Of a stretch of DNA of 64,000 nt, positions 35,574 to 43,968 are shown piece after piece; within the stretch, counting starts at the first letter, position 1, and every line of letters starts with the position of its first letter. Both the position numbers and the translations under genes were made by a program. Origin of the DNA: Gluconacetobacter sacchari (GTDB lineage Bacteria > Pseudomonadota > Alphaproteobacteria > Acetobacterales > Acetobacteraceae); assembly GCF_014174255.1 (NCBI RefSeq), contig NZ_JABEQJ010000019.1, forward strand, positions 26,905-90,904. The letters run 5' to 3'. Below the pieces are notes generated by a model, which searched no databases, had not been told where the DNA came from, and worked only from the letters and a program-made list of their open reading frames with translations.

Positions 35574-36356
35574 ATGAGTGACGTGAGCAACGAATTTTTG
35601 CGGATTGCCGGCCTGTGCGCCCGGATTTCGGACAATGGCGTGGACAAGGAGATCCTGCGCGGCGTCGACCTGGAGATTCCGGCCGGGGAGATCCATGCCA
35701 TCATGGGACCGAACGGGTCGGGCAAATCCACGCTCTCCTACGTCCTGGCCGGGCGCGAGGATTACGAGGTGACGGCCGGCAGCGCGACCTTCAAGGGCCA
35801 GGACCTGCTGGCGCTGGAGCCGGAGGAGCGCGCGGCGCTGGGGCTGTTCCTGGCGTTTCAGGCGCCGGTCGAACTGCCGGGCGTCAATAACGCGAATTTC
35901 CTGCGGACGGCGGTGAACGCGGTGCGGCGCGCGCGCGGGCAGGAGGAACTGGACGCGGTGGCCTTCCTGAAGGCGGTGCGGCAGGAGACGAAGCACCTGT
36001 CGATGTCCGACGACATGCTGAAGCGCAACGTGAATGTCGGCTTCTCGGGTGGCGAGAAGAAGCGCAACGAGGTGTTGCAGATGCGGATGCTGAACCCGTC
36101 TTTCGCCATTCTGGACGAGACGGACAGCGGGCTGGACATCGACGCGCTGCGTATCGTGGCCGAGGGCGTCAATTCATTGCGCGCGCCGGATTTCTCGGCG
36201 CTGGTCATCACCCATCACCAGCGGCTGCTGGATTATATCGTGCCCGACCGGATCCATGTGATGGCCCGCGGGCGCATCATCCATAGCGGCGGCCCGGAAC
36301 TGGCCAAGCAGCTTGAGGCCCAGGGCTATGCCCGTTTCCTGGCGGAGGCCGCGTGA
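35574..36356 (+). CDS. sufC: Fe-S cluster assembly ATPase SufC
   Basis: This is a 260-residue ABC-type ATPase of the SufBCD complex. Walker A is GPNGSGKST, the signature is SGGEKKRNE and Walker B is FAILDETDSGLD, all with SufC-specific wording. It lies 6 bases after sufB. GGAG directly abuts the ATG at 35574, whereas GTG 35583 (VSNEFLRI) has a better spacing of 10 bases, so the protein may start three residues later. Its stop codon overlaps the sufD GTG start. Confidence 0.97.
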   Translation: MSDVSNEFLRIAGLCARISDNGVDKEILRGVDLEIPAGEIHAIMGPNGSGKSTLSYVLAGREDYEVTAGSATFKGQDLLALEPEERAALGLFLAFQAPVELPGVNNANFLRTAVNAVRRARGQEELDAVAFLKAVRQETKHLSMSDDMLKRNVNVGFSGGEKKRNEVLQMRMLNPSFAILDETDSGLDIDALRIVAEGVNSLRAPDFSALVITHHQRLLDYIVPDRIHVMARGRIIHSGGPELAKQLEAQGYARFLAEAA

Positions 36357-37618
36357 ACGCGATCGCGCCCGTCGGCGTCAGCGCCGCCGCGTTCCTGAGC
36401 CGCTGCGCGGACGTGGACGGGAACGCCGTGCGGCTGGCCGCGGCGGACCTGCTGCGCCGGGTGGGGTTGCCCCGGGCGGGGGTCGAGGCGTGGAAATATA
36501 CCTCGCTGCGGACGCTGGCGGATATTCCGTTCGCCGGCGCGCCGGCGCGGCCCGATGGGGCGGCGGTCGACCGCCTGCTGGCCGATCTGGCGCGGGTCCA
36601 TGCGCTGGAGGCCGATCTGCCGCGTGCGGTCATGGTCAATGGCCGTTTCGCGCCCGAGCTGTCGCGCCTGCCGGATGGGGTGTCGGTGGCGCGTTTCTCC
36701 GCCGCCGGGGATCTGGCGCCGCATGGCGATGTCGCCAGCGCGCTGAATGCGCTGCTGGCCGAGGACGGGCTGACGCTGACGGTGGCGGCCGGCGTCGATG
36801 CCGGGCGGATGGCGCTGCTGTCGGTTGTGGTCGCGCCCGATGGCGCCGTGCTGTCGGTTCATCCCCGGCACCGGATCGTGCTGGAGGGGGGGGCGCGCCT
36901 GTCGGTGCTGGACCTGTCGGTCGGGCGGGGGGATTATCTGAACAATCCGGTGCTGGATATCGCGGTCGCGGAGGGCGCGCATCTGGTCCATGCCAAGTTG
37001 CAGGCCGAGGATGCCGCCGCCCGGCATCTGGCGGTGGTGCATGCCGAAATCGGGGCCGATGCGTCCTATGACAGCTTTACCCTGACGTTGGGAGGTGCCC
37101 TGGCGCGGCACGAGGTCCATGCGCGGTTGAACGAGGAGGGCGGGATCGTCCATGTCAACGGCGCGCAATTGCTGGATGGGCGGCAGCTTGCCGACCTGAC
37201 CAGCGTCATTACCCACGCCGCGCCCGCGTGCAATTCGCGCCAGACGGTGAAGAACGTGCTGGCGGGCCATGCCAGGGGTGTGTTCCAGGGCAAGATCCTG
37301 GTCGAGCGCGTTGCGCAGAAGACCGACGGCTACCAGATGAACCAGGCACTGCTGCTGTCGGGCACGGCCGAGATCGACGCCAAGCCGGAACTGGAGATCT
37401 ATGCCGACGACGTGCGGTGCAGCCATGGCGCGACCGTGGGGGCGCTGGATGCCGAGCAATTGTTCTATCTGCGCAGTCGCGGCGTGGCGGGGGGCGAGGC
37501 GCGGGCCATCCTGGTCAAGGCCTTCCTGCACGATGCGGTGGAACTGATGGGCGACGAGGCCCTGCGGGCGGTGCTGAACCGCGCGGTCGAGACCTGGTGG
37601 AACCGAAAGGACGCGTGA
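36353..37618 (+). CDS. sufD: Fe-S cluster assembly protein SufD
   Basis: This is a 421-residue SufD, paralogue and partner of SufB. The beta-helix segments carry ARLSVLDLSVG and QAEDAAARHLAV, and the C-terminal part has YADDVRCSHGATVGALDAEQLFYLRSRG, the family hallmark. The GTG start overlaps the sufC stop (GTGA), showing translational coupling. It precedes sufS by one base. Confidence 0.96.
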   Translation: MNAIAPVGVSAAAFLSRCADVDGNAVRLAAADLLRRVGLPRAGVEAWKYTSLRTLADIPFAGAPARPDGAAVDRLLADLARVHALEADLPRAVMVNGRFAPELSRLPDGVSVARFSAAGDLAPHGDVASALNALLAEDGLTLTVAAGVDAGRMALLSVVVAPDGAVLSVHPRHRIVLEGGARLSVLDLSVGRGDYLNNPVLDIAVAEGAHLVHAKLQAEDAAARHLAVVHAEIGADASYDSFTLTLGGALARHEVHARLNEEGGIVHVNGAQLLDGRQLADLTSVITHAAPACNSRQTVKNVLAGHARGVFQGKILVERVAQKTDGYQMNQALLLSGTAEIDAKPELEIYADDVRCSHGATVGALDAEQLFYLRSRGVAGGEARAILVKAFLHDAVELMGDEALRAVLNRAVETWWNRKDA

Positions 37619-37619
37619 C

Positions 37620-38870
37620 ATGGATGGCTCGCCCGTGGTGATGACCGACCCGATCGATGCGCTGCGCGACCGGCGCGCCGACTTCCCGATCCTGGCCGAG
37701 ACGGTGCATGGCCGGCCGCTGGTCTTTCTGGACAGCGCGGCCTCGGCGCAGAAGCCGGTGCAGGTGATCGAGGCGATGGGCGACACCATGCGCACGCAAT
37801 ACGCCAATATCCATCGCGGCCTGCACTGGATGAGCGAGCGCACCACCGAGGCCTATGAGGCGGTGCGCGACCAGGTGGCCGGGCTGATCGGGGCCCCGGC
37901 GCGCGAGGAGGTGATCTTTACCCGCAACAGCACCGAGGCGATCAATCTGGTGGCCTACTCCTTCGGCAGCCTGCTGCGGCCGGGGCAGGCGGTGGTGATC
38001 TCGGAAATGGAGCATCATGCCAACCTGGTGCCGTGGCAGATGCTGCGCGACCGGACGGGCATCGAACTGCGCGTGGCGCCGATCACGGATGCGGGCGATC
38101 TGGACCTGGATGCGCTGGAGCGCCTGGTGGCCGACGGCAGGGTGGCGCTGGTGGCGGTGACCCACATGTCGAACGTGCTGGGCACCGTGACGCCGGCGCG
38201 GCGGATTGCCGACATCGCCCATGCGGCGGGGGCGCGGGTGCTGTTCGACGGCAGCCAGTTCGTGGTGCATCGCCGGGTCGATGTGCGGGCGATCGATGCC
38301 GATTTCTACACCTTTACCGGCCACAAGCTGTATGGCCCCACCGGGATCGGCGTGCTGTGGGGGCGGCGCGAGCTGCTGGAGGAGATGCCGCCCTTCATGG
38401 GCGGCGGGGACATGATCTCCTCCGTCACGTTCGAGCGGTCGATCTGGGCGACCGTGCCGCATAAATTCGAGGCCGGGACGCCCGCGATCATCGAGACGAT
38501 CGGGCTGGGTGCCGCCATCCGCTATATCGAAGCGGTCGGGTATGACGCCATCGCGGCGCATGAGGCGGCGCTGGTGGCGTATGCGCTGCCGCGTCTGGCC
38601 GAGGTGCCGGGCCTGCGGGTGATCGGTGCGCCGGCGGACCGGGGTGGGGTGATTTCGTTCACCATGGACGATGTGCATCCGCACGATATCGCGACCCTGC
38701 TGGATCGCAACGGGGTCGCGGTGCGGGCCGGCCATCATTGTGCCGAGCCGCTGATGCGGCGGCTGGGCCTGTCCGCCACCGCGCGCGCCAGCTTCGCGCT
38801 GTATACCACGCGCGAGGAAGTGGACGCGCTGACGGCGACGCTGACGCAGATTCGCGGCTTCTTCGCCTGA
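37620..38870 (+). CDS. sufS: Cysteine desulfurase SufS
   Basis: This is a 416-residue class V PLP enzyme that takes sulfur from cysteine for cluster assembly. The PLP lysine is in FTGHKLYGPTG, and the persulfide cysteine is in RAGHHCAEPLM. The ATG follows AAAGGACG by about 8 bases. Sulfur is probably passed to the SufU-like protein encoded next, since no sufE is present in the operon. Confidence 0.96.
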   Translation: MDGSPVVMTDPIDALRDRRADFPILAETVHGRPLVFLDSAASAQKPVQVIEAMGDTMRTQYANIHRGLHWMSERTTEAYEAVRDQVAGLIGAPAREEVIFTRNSTEAINLVAYSFGSLLRPGQAVVISEMEHHANLVPWQMLRDRTGIELRVAPITDAGDLDLDALERLVADGRVALVAVTHMSNVLGTVTPARRIADIAHAAGARVLFDGSQFVVHRRVDVRAIDADFYTFTGHKLYGPTGIGVLWGRRELLEEMPPFMGGGDMISSVTFERSIWATVPHKFEAGTPAIIETIGLGAAIRYIEAVGYDAIAAHEAALVAYALPRLAEVPGLRVIGAPADRGGVISFTMDDVHPHDIATLLDRNGVAVRAGHHCAEPLMRRLGLSATARASFALYTTREEVDALTATLTQIRGFFA

Positions 38871-38880
38871 GGCGCGGCCG

Positions 38881-39324
38881 GTGGACGTGGAAGGGCTTTA
38901 TCAGCGGCAGGTGATCGAACGGGCGCGGGCGCCCGTTCATGCCGGCCCGCTGGAGGGCGCGGCCCGGCGCGGCGAGGGGACGAACCCGATGTGCGGTGAC
39001 CGGGTGCGCGTCGGGGTATGGCTGGACGCGGACGGGCGGATCGGGATGGTGCGCCATGAGACCCGGGGGTGTGCGATCTGTCTGGCCTCGGCCGACATGA
39101 TGGCCGGGCTGGCGGCGGGGCGGGACAGGAGCGGGGCCGTGGCCATGGGGCGGAAATTCACCACCCTGTTGCAGACCGGGCAGGACGGTGACGCCCTGCC
39201 GGACCTGATGGTCTTTGCGCCGCTGCACCGGCATCGGTCGCGCATCCGGTGCGCGACCCTGGCGTGGTCGGCGCTGGAGGCGGCATTGACCGACGGGCCG
39301 GCGGATGAGTCGAGGGACGGATGA
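38881..39324 (+). CDS. sufU: SufU-like sulfur transfer / scaffold protein
   Basis: This is a 147-residue protein of the NifU-N/SufU family. The zinc ligands known from Bacillus SufU are all present: C38 and D40 in NPMCGD, C64 in RGCAIC and C124 in RIRCATLAW. That makes it the likely persulfide acceptor from SufS, in place of SufE. The GTG start follows GAGG by 8 bases. The next gene begins at about its stop codon. Confidence 0.9.
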   Translation: MDVEGLYQRQVIERARAPVHAGPLEGAARRGEGTNPMCGDRVRVGVWLDADGRIGMVRHETRGCAICLASADMMAGLAAGRDRSGAVAMGRKFTTLLQTGQDGDALPDLMVFAPLHRHRSRIRCATLAWSALEAALTDGPADESRDG

Positions 39325-39331
39325 GGCGGGA

Positions 39332-39790
39332 ATGATGGTGCAGACCGACAGGATGGCCGCGATGGGTGAAACCGGAAGCGGGGTGGACGGGCAGGGGTTC
39401 TCCTTCGACGCGCCGCCGGCGGGCGACAGCCCCGTGGTGGCGGGCTGGACGCCGGACGGCGCGCCGGCGGCGGAGGCTGCGGCCTCGGTGCCCGACGAGG
39501 AGGCGGTGATCGCGGCGATCGCCACGGTCTTCGATCCGGAAATTCCGGTGAATATCTATGAGCTGGGCCTGATCTATGCCATCGACCTGCATCGCGACGG
39601 CGCGGTGCGCGTTGAAATGACGCTGACCGCGCCCAATTGTCCCAGCGCGCAGGAATTGCCGGCCCAGGTGCAGGAAGCGGTTCGCACCGTTCCCGGCGTG
39701 ACCGATGCGACGGTCGAGATCGTCTGGGACCCGCCATGGGACATGTCGCGCATGAGCGACGATGCCCGCCTGAGCCTGAACATGTTCTGA
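39332..39790 (+). CDS. sufT: SufT-like MIP18/DUF59 Fe-S maturation protein
   Basis: This 152-residue protein has a MIP18 (DUF59) domain from about residue 50 to the end: DPEIPVNIYELGLIY, LTAPNCPSAQELP with the conserved cysteine, and VEIVWDPPWDMSRMS. SufT proteins help Fe-S cluster maturation or carriage. About 45 low-complexity residues precede the domain. The start is uncertain: ATG 39332 follows GAGGCGGG, whereas ATG 39305 would overlap sufU. It is followed by the A-type carrier gene after 46 bases. Confidence 0.88.
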   Translation: MMVQTDRMAAMGETGSGVDGQGFSFDAPPAGDSPVVAGWTPDGAPAAEAAASVPDEEAVIAAIATVFDPEIPVNIYELGLIYAIDLHRDGAVRVEMTLTAPNCPSAQELPAQVQEAVRTVPGVTDATVEIVWDPPWDMSRMSDDARLSLNMF

Positions 39791-39836
39791 TATGTCGCGG
39801 CGGGCCAGCGTGCCTGCCGGGATCGGGAGATTGCCA

Positions 39837-40220
39837 ATGACTCTTTCCAGCAACGCGACGGCCGCCGCGCCCCCCGCCGCCCGGCGCGCCCTGCCGCCCC
39901 TGATGGCGCTGTCCGACCGGGCGGCCGAGCGGCTGCGGGTGTTGTATGCGACCGCCCATGAAGGGCAGTTGCTGCGGATCGCGATTTCGACCAAGGGCTG
40001 TTCGGGCCATGCCTATGACATGAGCTTCGTCGAGGCGGCCGGGCCGGGGGACGAGGTCGTGACCGACAAGGGCGTGACCGTGCTGGTCGACCGCAAGGCG
40101 ACCCTGTTTTTGATCGGCACGACGATGGATTACGAGGTCAAGCAGCTCGAGAGCGGCTTCACCTTCAATAATCCGAACGAAAAGGGCCGCTGCGGCTGCG
40201 GCGAGAGCTTTCACGTCTGA
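39837..40220 (+). CDS. sufA: A-type Fe-S carrier (SufA/IscA/HesB family)
   Basis: This 127-residue A-type carrier has the three cluster cysteines C55, C119 and C121 (KGCSG and RCGCG). It accepts clusters from SufBCD and delivers them to targets. The first 20 residues are a poorly conserved Ala-rich extension. ATG 39837 follows GGGAG by 7 bases. It is the last gene of the suf operon and is convergent with the AraC gene, only 7 bases away. Confidence 0.92.
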   Translation: MTLSSNATAAAPPAARRALPPLMALSDRAAERLRVLYATAHEGQLLRIAISTKGCSGHAYDMSFVEAAGPGDEVVTDKGVTVLVDRKATLFLIGTTMDYEVKQLESGFTFNNPNEKGRCGCGESFHV

Positions 40221-40227
40221 CGCCACA

Positions 40228-41031
40228 TCATGGGGCGTTTCGCGCCCGCTCCTGGATCTGGCGAGGCGAGAGACCGACGACGGATTTGAAGTCGCGCGCG
40301 AAATGGGCCTGATCGCAATAGCCGAGTTCCGCCGCGACGGAGGCGATCGTGCCCGTTTCCCGCGCCAGGCACTCCGCCGCTTCCTGGAGCCGGAAGCGTC
40401 GCAGCACCCATTTGGGGCTGACGCCCAGATAGTCGCGGAAAAGCCGTTGGAGCGTGCGCTCGGTCCATCCCGATGTCCGCACCAGATCGGCCACCGTGCG
40501 TATTTCCGGATTCGCGCGGACATGTTCGACCAGATCGCGGATGGGGAGAGCGTGCCGGTCGCCGGTCCTGGCGACCAGGCGCAGGGCCATTTCCGCCAGG
40601 CGCGTTTTTTCCGGCATCGCCGGGGCGTGAAGAAGTTGGACGACGAGCGCGCGGTCCCAGACGGCAAGGTCGAGCGGCACGGTCCTGTCCGTCAACCGGC
40701 AGGCGGGTGCCCTGTCGCATTGTCGGAACATGGCGGGACGGAACTTGATTCCGAAGACCGTTCCCTCGCCTTCAAGTCGCCGGGTGAATTTTTTCCGTAC
40801 GATTCCCACGATTTCGGCGCGCCGGTCCTCGAACACCAGATGGACGGAGGGATAGGACAGCACTTCCGACGTCTGCGCCCGTTCGGTCGCCCATTGCACC
40901 CACCAGAAATGTTCGATCATGGGGGAGAGGTCGTCCGGCGGCGGAATGCGGCCGGTCCTGACGCCGGCGGGCAGGGACAGGACGGCGCGATCCAGCGCGC
41001 GGGGCGGTTCTGTCGGGTTTTTACAAGCCAT
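40228..41031 (-). CDS. AraC family transcriptional regulator
   Basis: This is a 267-residue regulator with an N-terminal domain of the DUF6597 type (PMIEHFWWVQW, GIKFRPAMFRQ) and a C-terminal AraC double helix-turn-helix (residues about 165-262: RTLQRLFRDYLGVSPKWVLRRFRLQ, SVAAELGYCDQAHFARDFKSVVG). It is divergent from an SRPBCC-domain gene, with starts 48 bases apart, and probably controls it. The inducer is unknown. Confidence 0.9.
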   Translation of the reverse strand: MACKNPTEPPRALDRAVLSLPAGVRTGRIPPPDDLSPMIEHFWWVQWATERAQTSEVLSYPSVHLVFEDRRAEIVGIVRKKFTRRLEGEGTVFGIKFRPAMFRQCDRAPACRLTDRTVPLDLAVWDRALVVQLLHAPAMPEKTRLAEMALRLVARTGDRHALPIRDLVEHVRANPEIRTVADLVRTSGWTERTLQRLFRDYLGVSPKWVLRRFRLQEAAECLARETGTIASVAAELGYCDQAHFARDFKSVVGLSPRQIQERARNAP

Positions 41032-41079
41032 GGTTCGGCGCTGAACCTAATCTTGCGTTTCGTCCATGAGGATAGAGCG

Positions 41080-41511
41080 ATGTATGAAGGATCCGCCAGT
41101 ATTTCGATCAATGCATCCCGGGCCGAGGTCTGGGATGCATTGACCAGTCCGCCCCTGATCGAACGTTATTTTTTCGGGACGAAGCTGACGACGGATTGGC
41201 AGGTCGGCGCGCCGACGATCTTTTGCGGCGTGTATCAGGGCCAGAGCTATGAAGATCGCGGCACGGTGCTGGAATTCGAGCCCCGGAGCGGCCTGTCCTA
41301 CAGTTATTGGTCGCGTTTTTCGGGTACCGAGGATCTGCCCGAGGCGCGCCTGATCATCCGGTATCGCCTGGACGAAGAGAATGGGCGGGTGACCGTCACG
41401 ATGACCACGGCCAATTGCGCGACCGCGGAGCAGGCGGACCACGCCGCGCGGAACTGGGAGATTGTCCTGCGCGGTTTGAAAACGCTGGTGGAAGGCGGAG
41501 GGGAAGGCTGA
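41080..41511 (+). CDS. SRPBCC (AHSA1/START-like) domain protein
   Basis: This is a 143-residue small helix-grip-fold protein of the AHSA1 type. The family opening is ISINASRAEVWDALTSPPLIERYFFG, with a closing amphipathic helix ARNWEIVLRGLKTLVEG. Such proteins bind hydrophobic ligands in their cavity. The ATG follows GAGGA by 7 bases. It is divergent from the AraC-type regulator and is convergent with the broken ROK kinase gene. Confidence 0.85.
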   Translation: MYEGSASISINASRAEVWDALTSPPLIERYFFGTKLTTDWQVGAPTIFCGVYQGQSYEDRGTVLEFEPRSGLSYSYWSRFSGTEDLPEARLIIRYRLDEENGRVTVTMTTANCATAEQADHAARNWEIVLRGLKTLVEGGGEG

Positions 41512-41520
41512 CCCGGCCAG

Positions 41521-42464
41521 TCAGTCCTCTGCGCGGATATCCGGCCCCAGGCAGGCGGCGCCGAGCAGGCCGGCATCCTTGCCCAGCGCGGCGCGCCTGA
41601 GAAGGGGGCCGGTGGTGGCGGTGAGGATGCGGGCGCGCACCGGCGTGGTCCAGCGCGTCGACCAGGGCCTGGACGTTGCCCAGGCCGCCGGCGACGGGGA
41701 CGATGGTGCTGCCGGTGACATTGATCACATGGGCGAGCCCGGCCCCCATGTAGCACAGCCAGATATCCAGCGTCCTTCCGGCCTGGCGGTCGCCGGACTG
41801 CCAGGATTGGAGGATCGCGCGGCTGGTGAGCGGACTGCCTCCCGCCCAGAGATGCAGCCGTTCGAGGGCGCGGGCGCCCGCGATCGTGTCGAGGCAGCCC
41901 GACAGGCCGCAGCCGCAACGAAAGAATGGAACCTGTGCCGCGATCGCCGCCGCGTCTTCGCCATGCGGGGCAGGGGGGAGGATGACGAGCGGGGCGTGGC
42001 CCCATTCGCCCGTCACGCCGCCCAGGCCGGGCACGATCCGGCCGCCGAGCACGAAACCCCCGCCGATCCCGGTGCCGAGGATGATGCCGAAGACGTTGCG
42101 GTGGCCCCCTAGCGACGCCGAAATGGACCTCGGCCAGCGCGAAGCAGTCGGCATCGTTGGCGATGCGGACGATGCGCCCGGTTTCGCCGCGCAGGCGGGC
42201 CGCGAGCGGCAGGGTTTGCAGGCAGGGAATGTTTGCCGCCCGGATGATGCCGGTATCGGGACATTCCACCCCCGCGATGGCGATGTGGAGCGGCATGTCG
42301 GGCCAGGGCGCGCAGAGCGCCGCCAGGGCGCCGATAAAGGCCGGGGTATCATCCACCGGAGTCGGGACGGCGCGGCGGTGATCGGTCCGGCCATCGGGGT
42401 GGACCATCGCGAAATCGATGAACGATCCGCCGATATCTGCGCAAAGAATCATGAAAGGATTCAT
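41521..42464 (-). pseudogene. ROK family sugar kinase, disrupted by two frame shifts
   Basis: The gene reads as a ROK kinase (ADIGGSFIDFAMV ATP site, GTGIGGGFVLGG, RCGCGLSGCLD zinc motif) only across three frames. The first shift is a one-base gain at the C5 run 42105-42109 (G5 on the coding strand): VHFGVARG must be joined to HRNVFGII in the next frame. The second is near 41640-41650 (GCCGGTG), where LVDALDHA must be joined to VRARILTATT. Both are +1. The intact protein would have about 310 residues and, from context, would phosphorylate GlcNAc or a related sugar. Promoter and start (ATG 42464) look intact, so either recent decay or sequencing error is possible. Confidence 0.75.
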
Positions 42465-42514
42465 ACTCCGGATTGGCCGGCGGATGGGGGCATCCTGATT
42501 TTCCGGTCTTTTTT

Positions 42515-42543
42515 TGTAAACAGACAATTCATTGTTCCGTCAA
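42515..42543 (-). promoter_or_regulatory. Putative promoter of the ROK kinase gene
   Basis: On the minus strand, TTGACG and TTTACA are separated by 17 bases, pointing toward the ROK kinase. The -35 element is immediately next to the 21-bp palindrome at 42545-42565, so a repressor bound there could also affect this promoter. Confidence 0.4.
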
Positions 42544-42561
42544 CATAGTTCATAATATAAA
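42532..42561 (+). promoter_or_regulatory. Putative promoter of the ROK repressor gene
   Basis: TTGTTC (42532-42537) and TATAAA (42556-42561) are separated by 18 bases (TAATAT at 42553 would give 15). The -10 region lies within the 21-bp palindrome, as expected for autorepression. Confidence 0.4.
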
Positions 42562-42565
42562 CTAT
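42545..42565. promoter_or_regulatory. Probable ROK-repressor operator 1 (ATAGTT-N9-AACTAT)
   Basis: This is a perfect inverted repeat with 6-base arms and a 9-base A/T spacer between the divergent ROK kinase and ROK regulator genes. The same 6-9-6 architecture occurs at 43796-43816, giving a joint pattern WTARTT-N9-AAYTAW. NagC-family repressors bind A/T-rich palindromes of this size. Confidence 0.6.
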
Positions 42566-42596
42566 AGAGCGGTGCGGTCTCCGAGGATCTCTCATC

Positions 42597-43736
42597 ATGC
42601 TTTCCACCGGACATTATCTGATTCTGAGCAGCCTGAGCCGCAATGGACCGGAGAGCCGGAGCGAACTCGCCTTGCGGCTGGGCATGAGCAAGGCGGCCGT
42701 TTCGGGCCTGGTGCGCGACCTGCTGAAACAGGACATCCTGTGCGAGCAGGCGCCGGTACATGGCAGCGGACGGCCCTCGGTGCCGCTGGCGGTGCGGGCC
42801 GAGGCCGCGTGGCTGATCGGCATCTCGTTGCAGGACGATCCGGCGATCGTGGTGCTGACCGACCTGCATGGCACCGTGCATGACCGCATGGAACTGCCGC
42901 GCCATGCCGACCTGGACACGTGCGTGGCCGCGCTGTGCGCGGCGATCGGGCAGTTGCGCGAGGGGTTGGGCACGGCCCGGGGCGATCTTTCCGGGGTGGG
43001 GGTCGCGCTGCCGGGTTTCGTCGCCAACGACCGCCAGACCTGTCTGGCCTGCACGGCGCTGGGCTGGCGCGATGTCGATATCGGCGGCCTGCTGTCGAAA
43101 CGGACCGGGCTGCCCACCTGGATCGAGAACGATGCCAACGCCCTGATCCTGGGGGAGCAACTGTTCGGGACCTTGCGCAGCAGCCCGGATTTCAGCGTGA
43201 TCTTCATCAGCCATGGCATCGGCTGCGCCACGATCGTCAATGGGCGGTTGCTGCGCGGATCTGCCGGGGGAGCGGGCGAGATGTCCCACGCGCCGATCGT
43301 GACGGACATGGCCCATGCCCTGCCGTGCCGCTGCGGCAATCGCGGTTGCCTGGAAACCGTGGCGTCGCTGCTGGCGATCGGCAATGCCGCGCGCCGGGCG
43401 GGGCTGCCCGCCGGGATCGGGGAGCTGGCGCGGCTGGCGGCCGCGGGGCAGCCGGAGGCGCTGTCGATCCTGCACCATGCCGGGGCCTCGATGGGGCTGG
43501 CCACCGCCCATCTGATCCAACTGGTCGATCCGAGCCATGTCGTGGTGATGCTGGACCCCCAGTTGCGTGACGGGATCTATGGCCATGCCCTGCAACGCGA
43601 GACCGAATCCCATATCCTGCGGCGCCCGGCGTCGCGCGGGATGATCCTCTTCCGGGATTTCGAGCCCGACAGTTTCGCCTCCGGCGCGGCGAGCCTGGCG
43701 GCGCGCTATTTCATCTTCGGCCCCGACGGCGTCTGA
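42597..43736 (+). CDS. ROK family transcriptional repressor (NagC/XylR type)
   Basis: This 379-residue protein has an N-terminal winged helix-turn-helix (SRSELALRLGMSKAAVSGLVRDLL) fused to a ROK sugar-binding domain, including the GIGCATIVNG loop and the zinc motif CRCGNRGCLE. NagC in enterobacteria has this architecture and responds to GlcNAc-6-phosphate. The ATG follows GAGGA by 9 bases. Its neighbours (sugar MFS, NagB, hexosaminidase) mark it as the local amino-sugar regulator; the two matching palindromes are its likely targets. Confidence 0.88.
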   Translation: MLSTGHYLILSSLSRNGPESRSELALRLGMSKAAVSGLVRDLLKQDILCEQAPVHGSGRPSVPLAVRAEAAWLIGISLQDDPAIVVLTDLHGTVHDRMELPRHADLDTCVAALCAAIGQLREGLGTARGDLSGVGVALPGFVANDRQTCLACTALGWRDVDIGGLLSKRTGLPTWIENDANALILGEQLFGTLRSSPDFSVIFISHGIGCATIVNGRLLRGSAGGAGEMSHAPIVTDMAHALPCRCGNRGCLETVASLLAIGNAARRAGLPAGIGELARLAAAGQPEALSILHHAGASMGLATAHLIQLVDPSHVVVMLDPQLRDGIYGHALQRETESHILRRPASRGMILFRDFEPDSFASGAASLAARYFIFGPDGV

Positions 43737-43795
43737 CCGGCCTGGAAGTTTGTGTCATTTATGCAACATTCCGGGGAGGCGCGCGGTCAGGTCGC

Positions 43796-43816
43796 TTAAT
43801 TTTCTGTTATAATTAA
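43796..43816. promoter_or_regulatory. Probable ROK-repressor operator 2 (TTAATT-N9-AATTAA)
   Basis: This is a perfect 6-9-6 inverted repeat matching operator 1 in layout. It covers a consensus -10 element TATAAT at 43808-43813, so binding would block the promoter of the MFS-nagB-hexosaminidase genes. The rest of the 43737-43906 gap shows no gene. Confidence 0.6.
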
Positions 43817-43906
43817 ATGTCGGAGACTAAATTTCCATTACACATTAAAGGCCGGTTTGCGAGCGTGTTTGTGATCACCGCCAGCCGGGCCTGTGGAGTT
43901 GTCACC

Positions 43907-43966
43907 ATGCGCGTCTCGTTCCGCCAGATTTCCTTCTCCTGCGTTGTACTGTCGGCCGGGCTCTGA
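43907..43966 (+). CDS. Possible 19-residue leader peptide before the sugar transporter
   Basis: ATG 43907 is preceded by GGAG at 8 bases and opens a 19-codon frame (MRVSFRQISFSCVVLSAGL) that stops at 43966, two bases before the TTG start of the MFS gene. The MFS start itself has no visible Shine-Dalgarno, so translation of the leader could deliver ribosomes to it. Such short frames can also occur by chance. Confidence 0.35.
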   Translation: MRVSFRQISFSCVVLSAGL

Positions 43967-43968
43967 CC

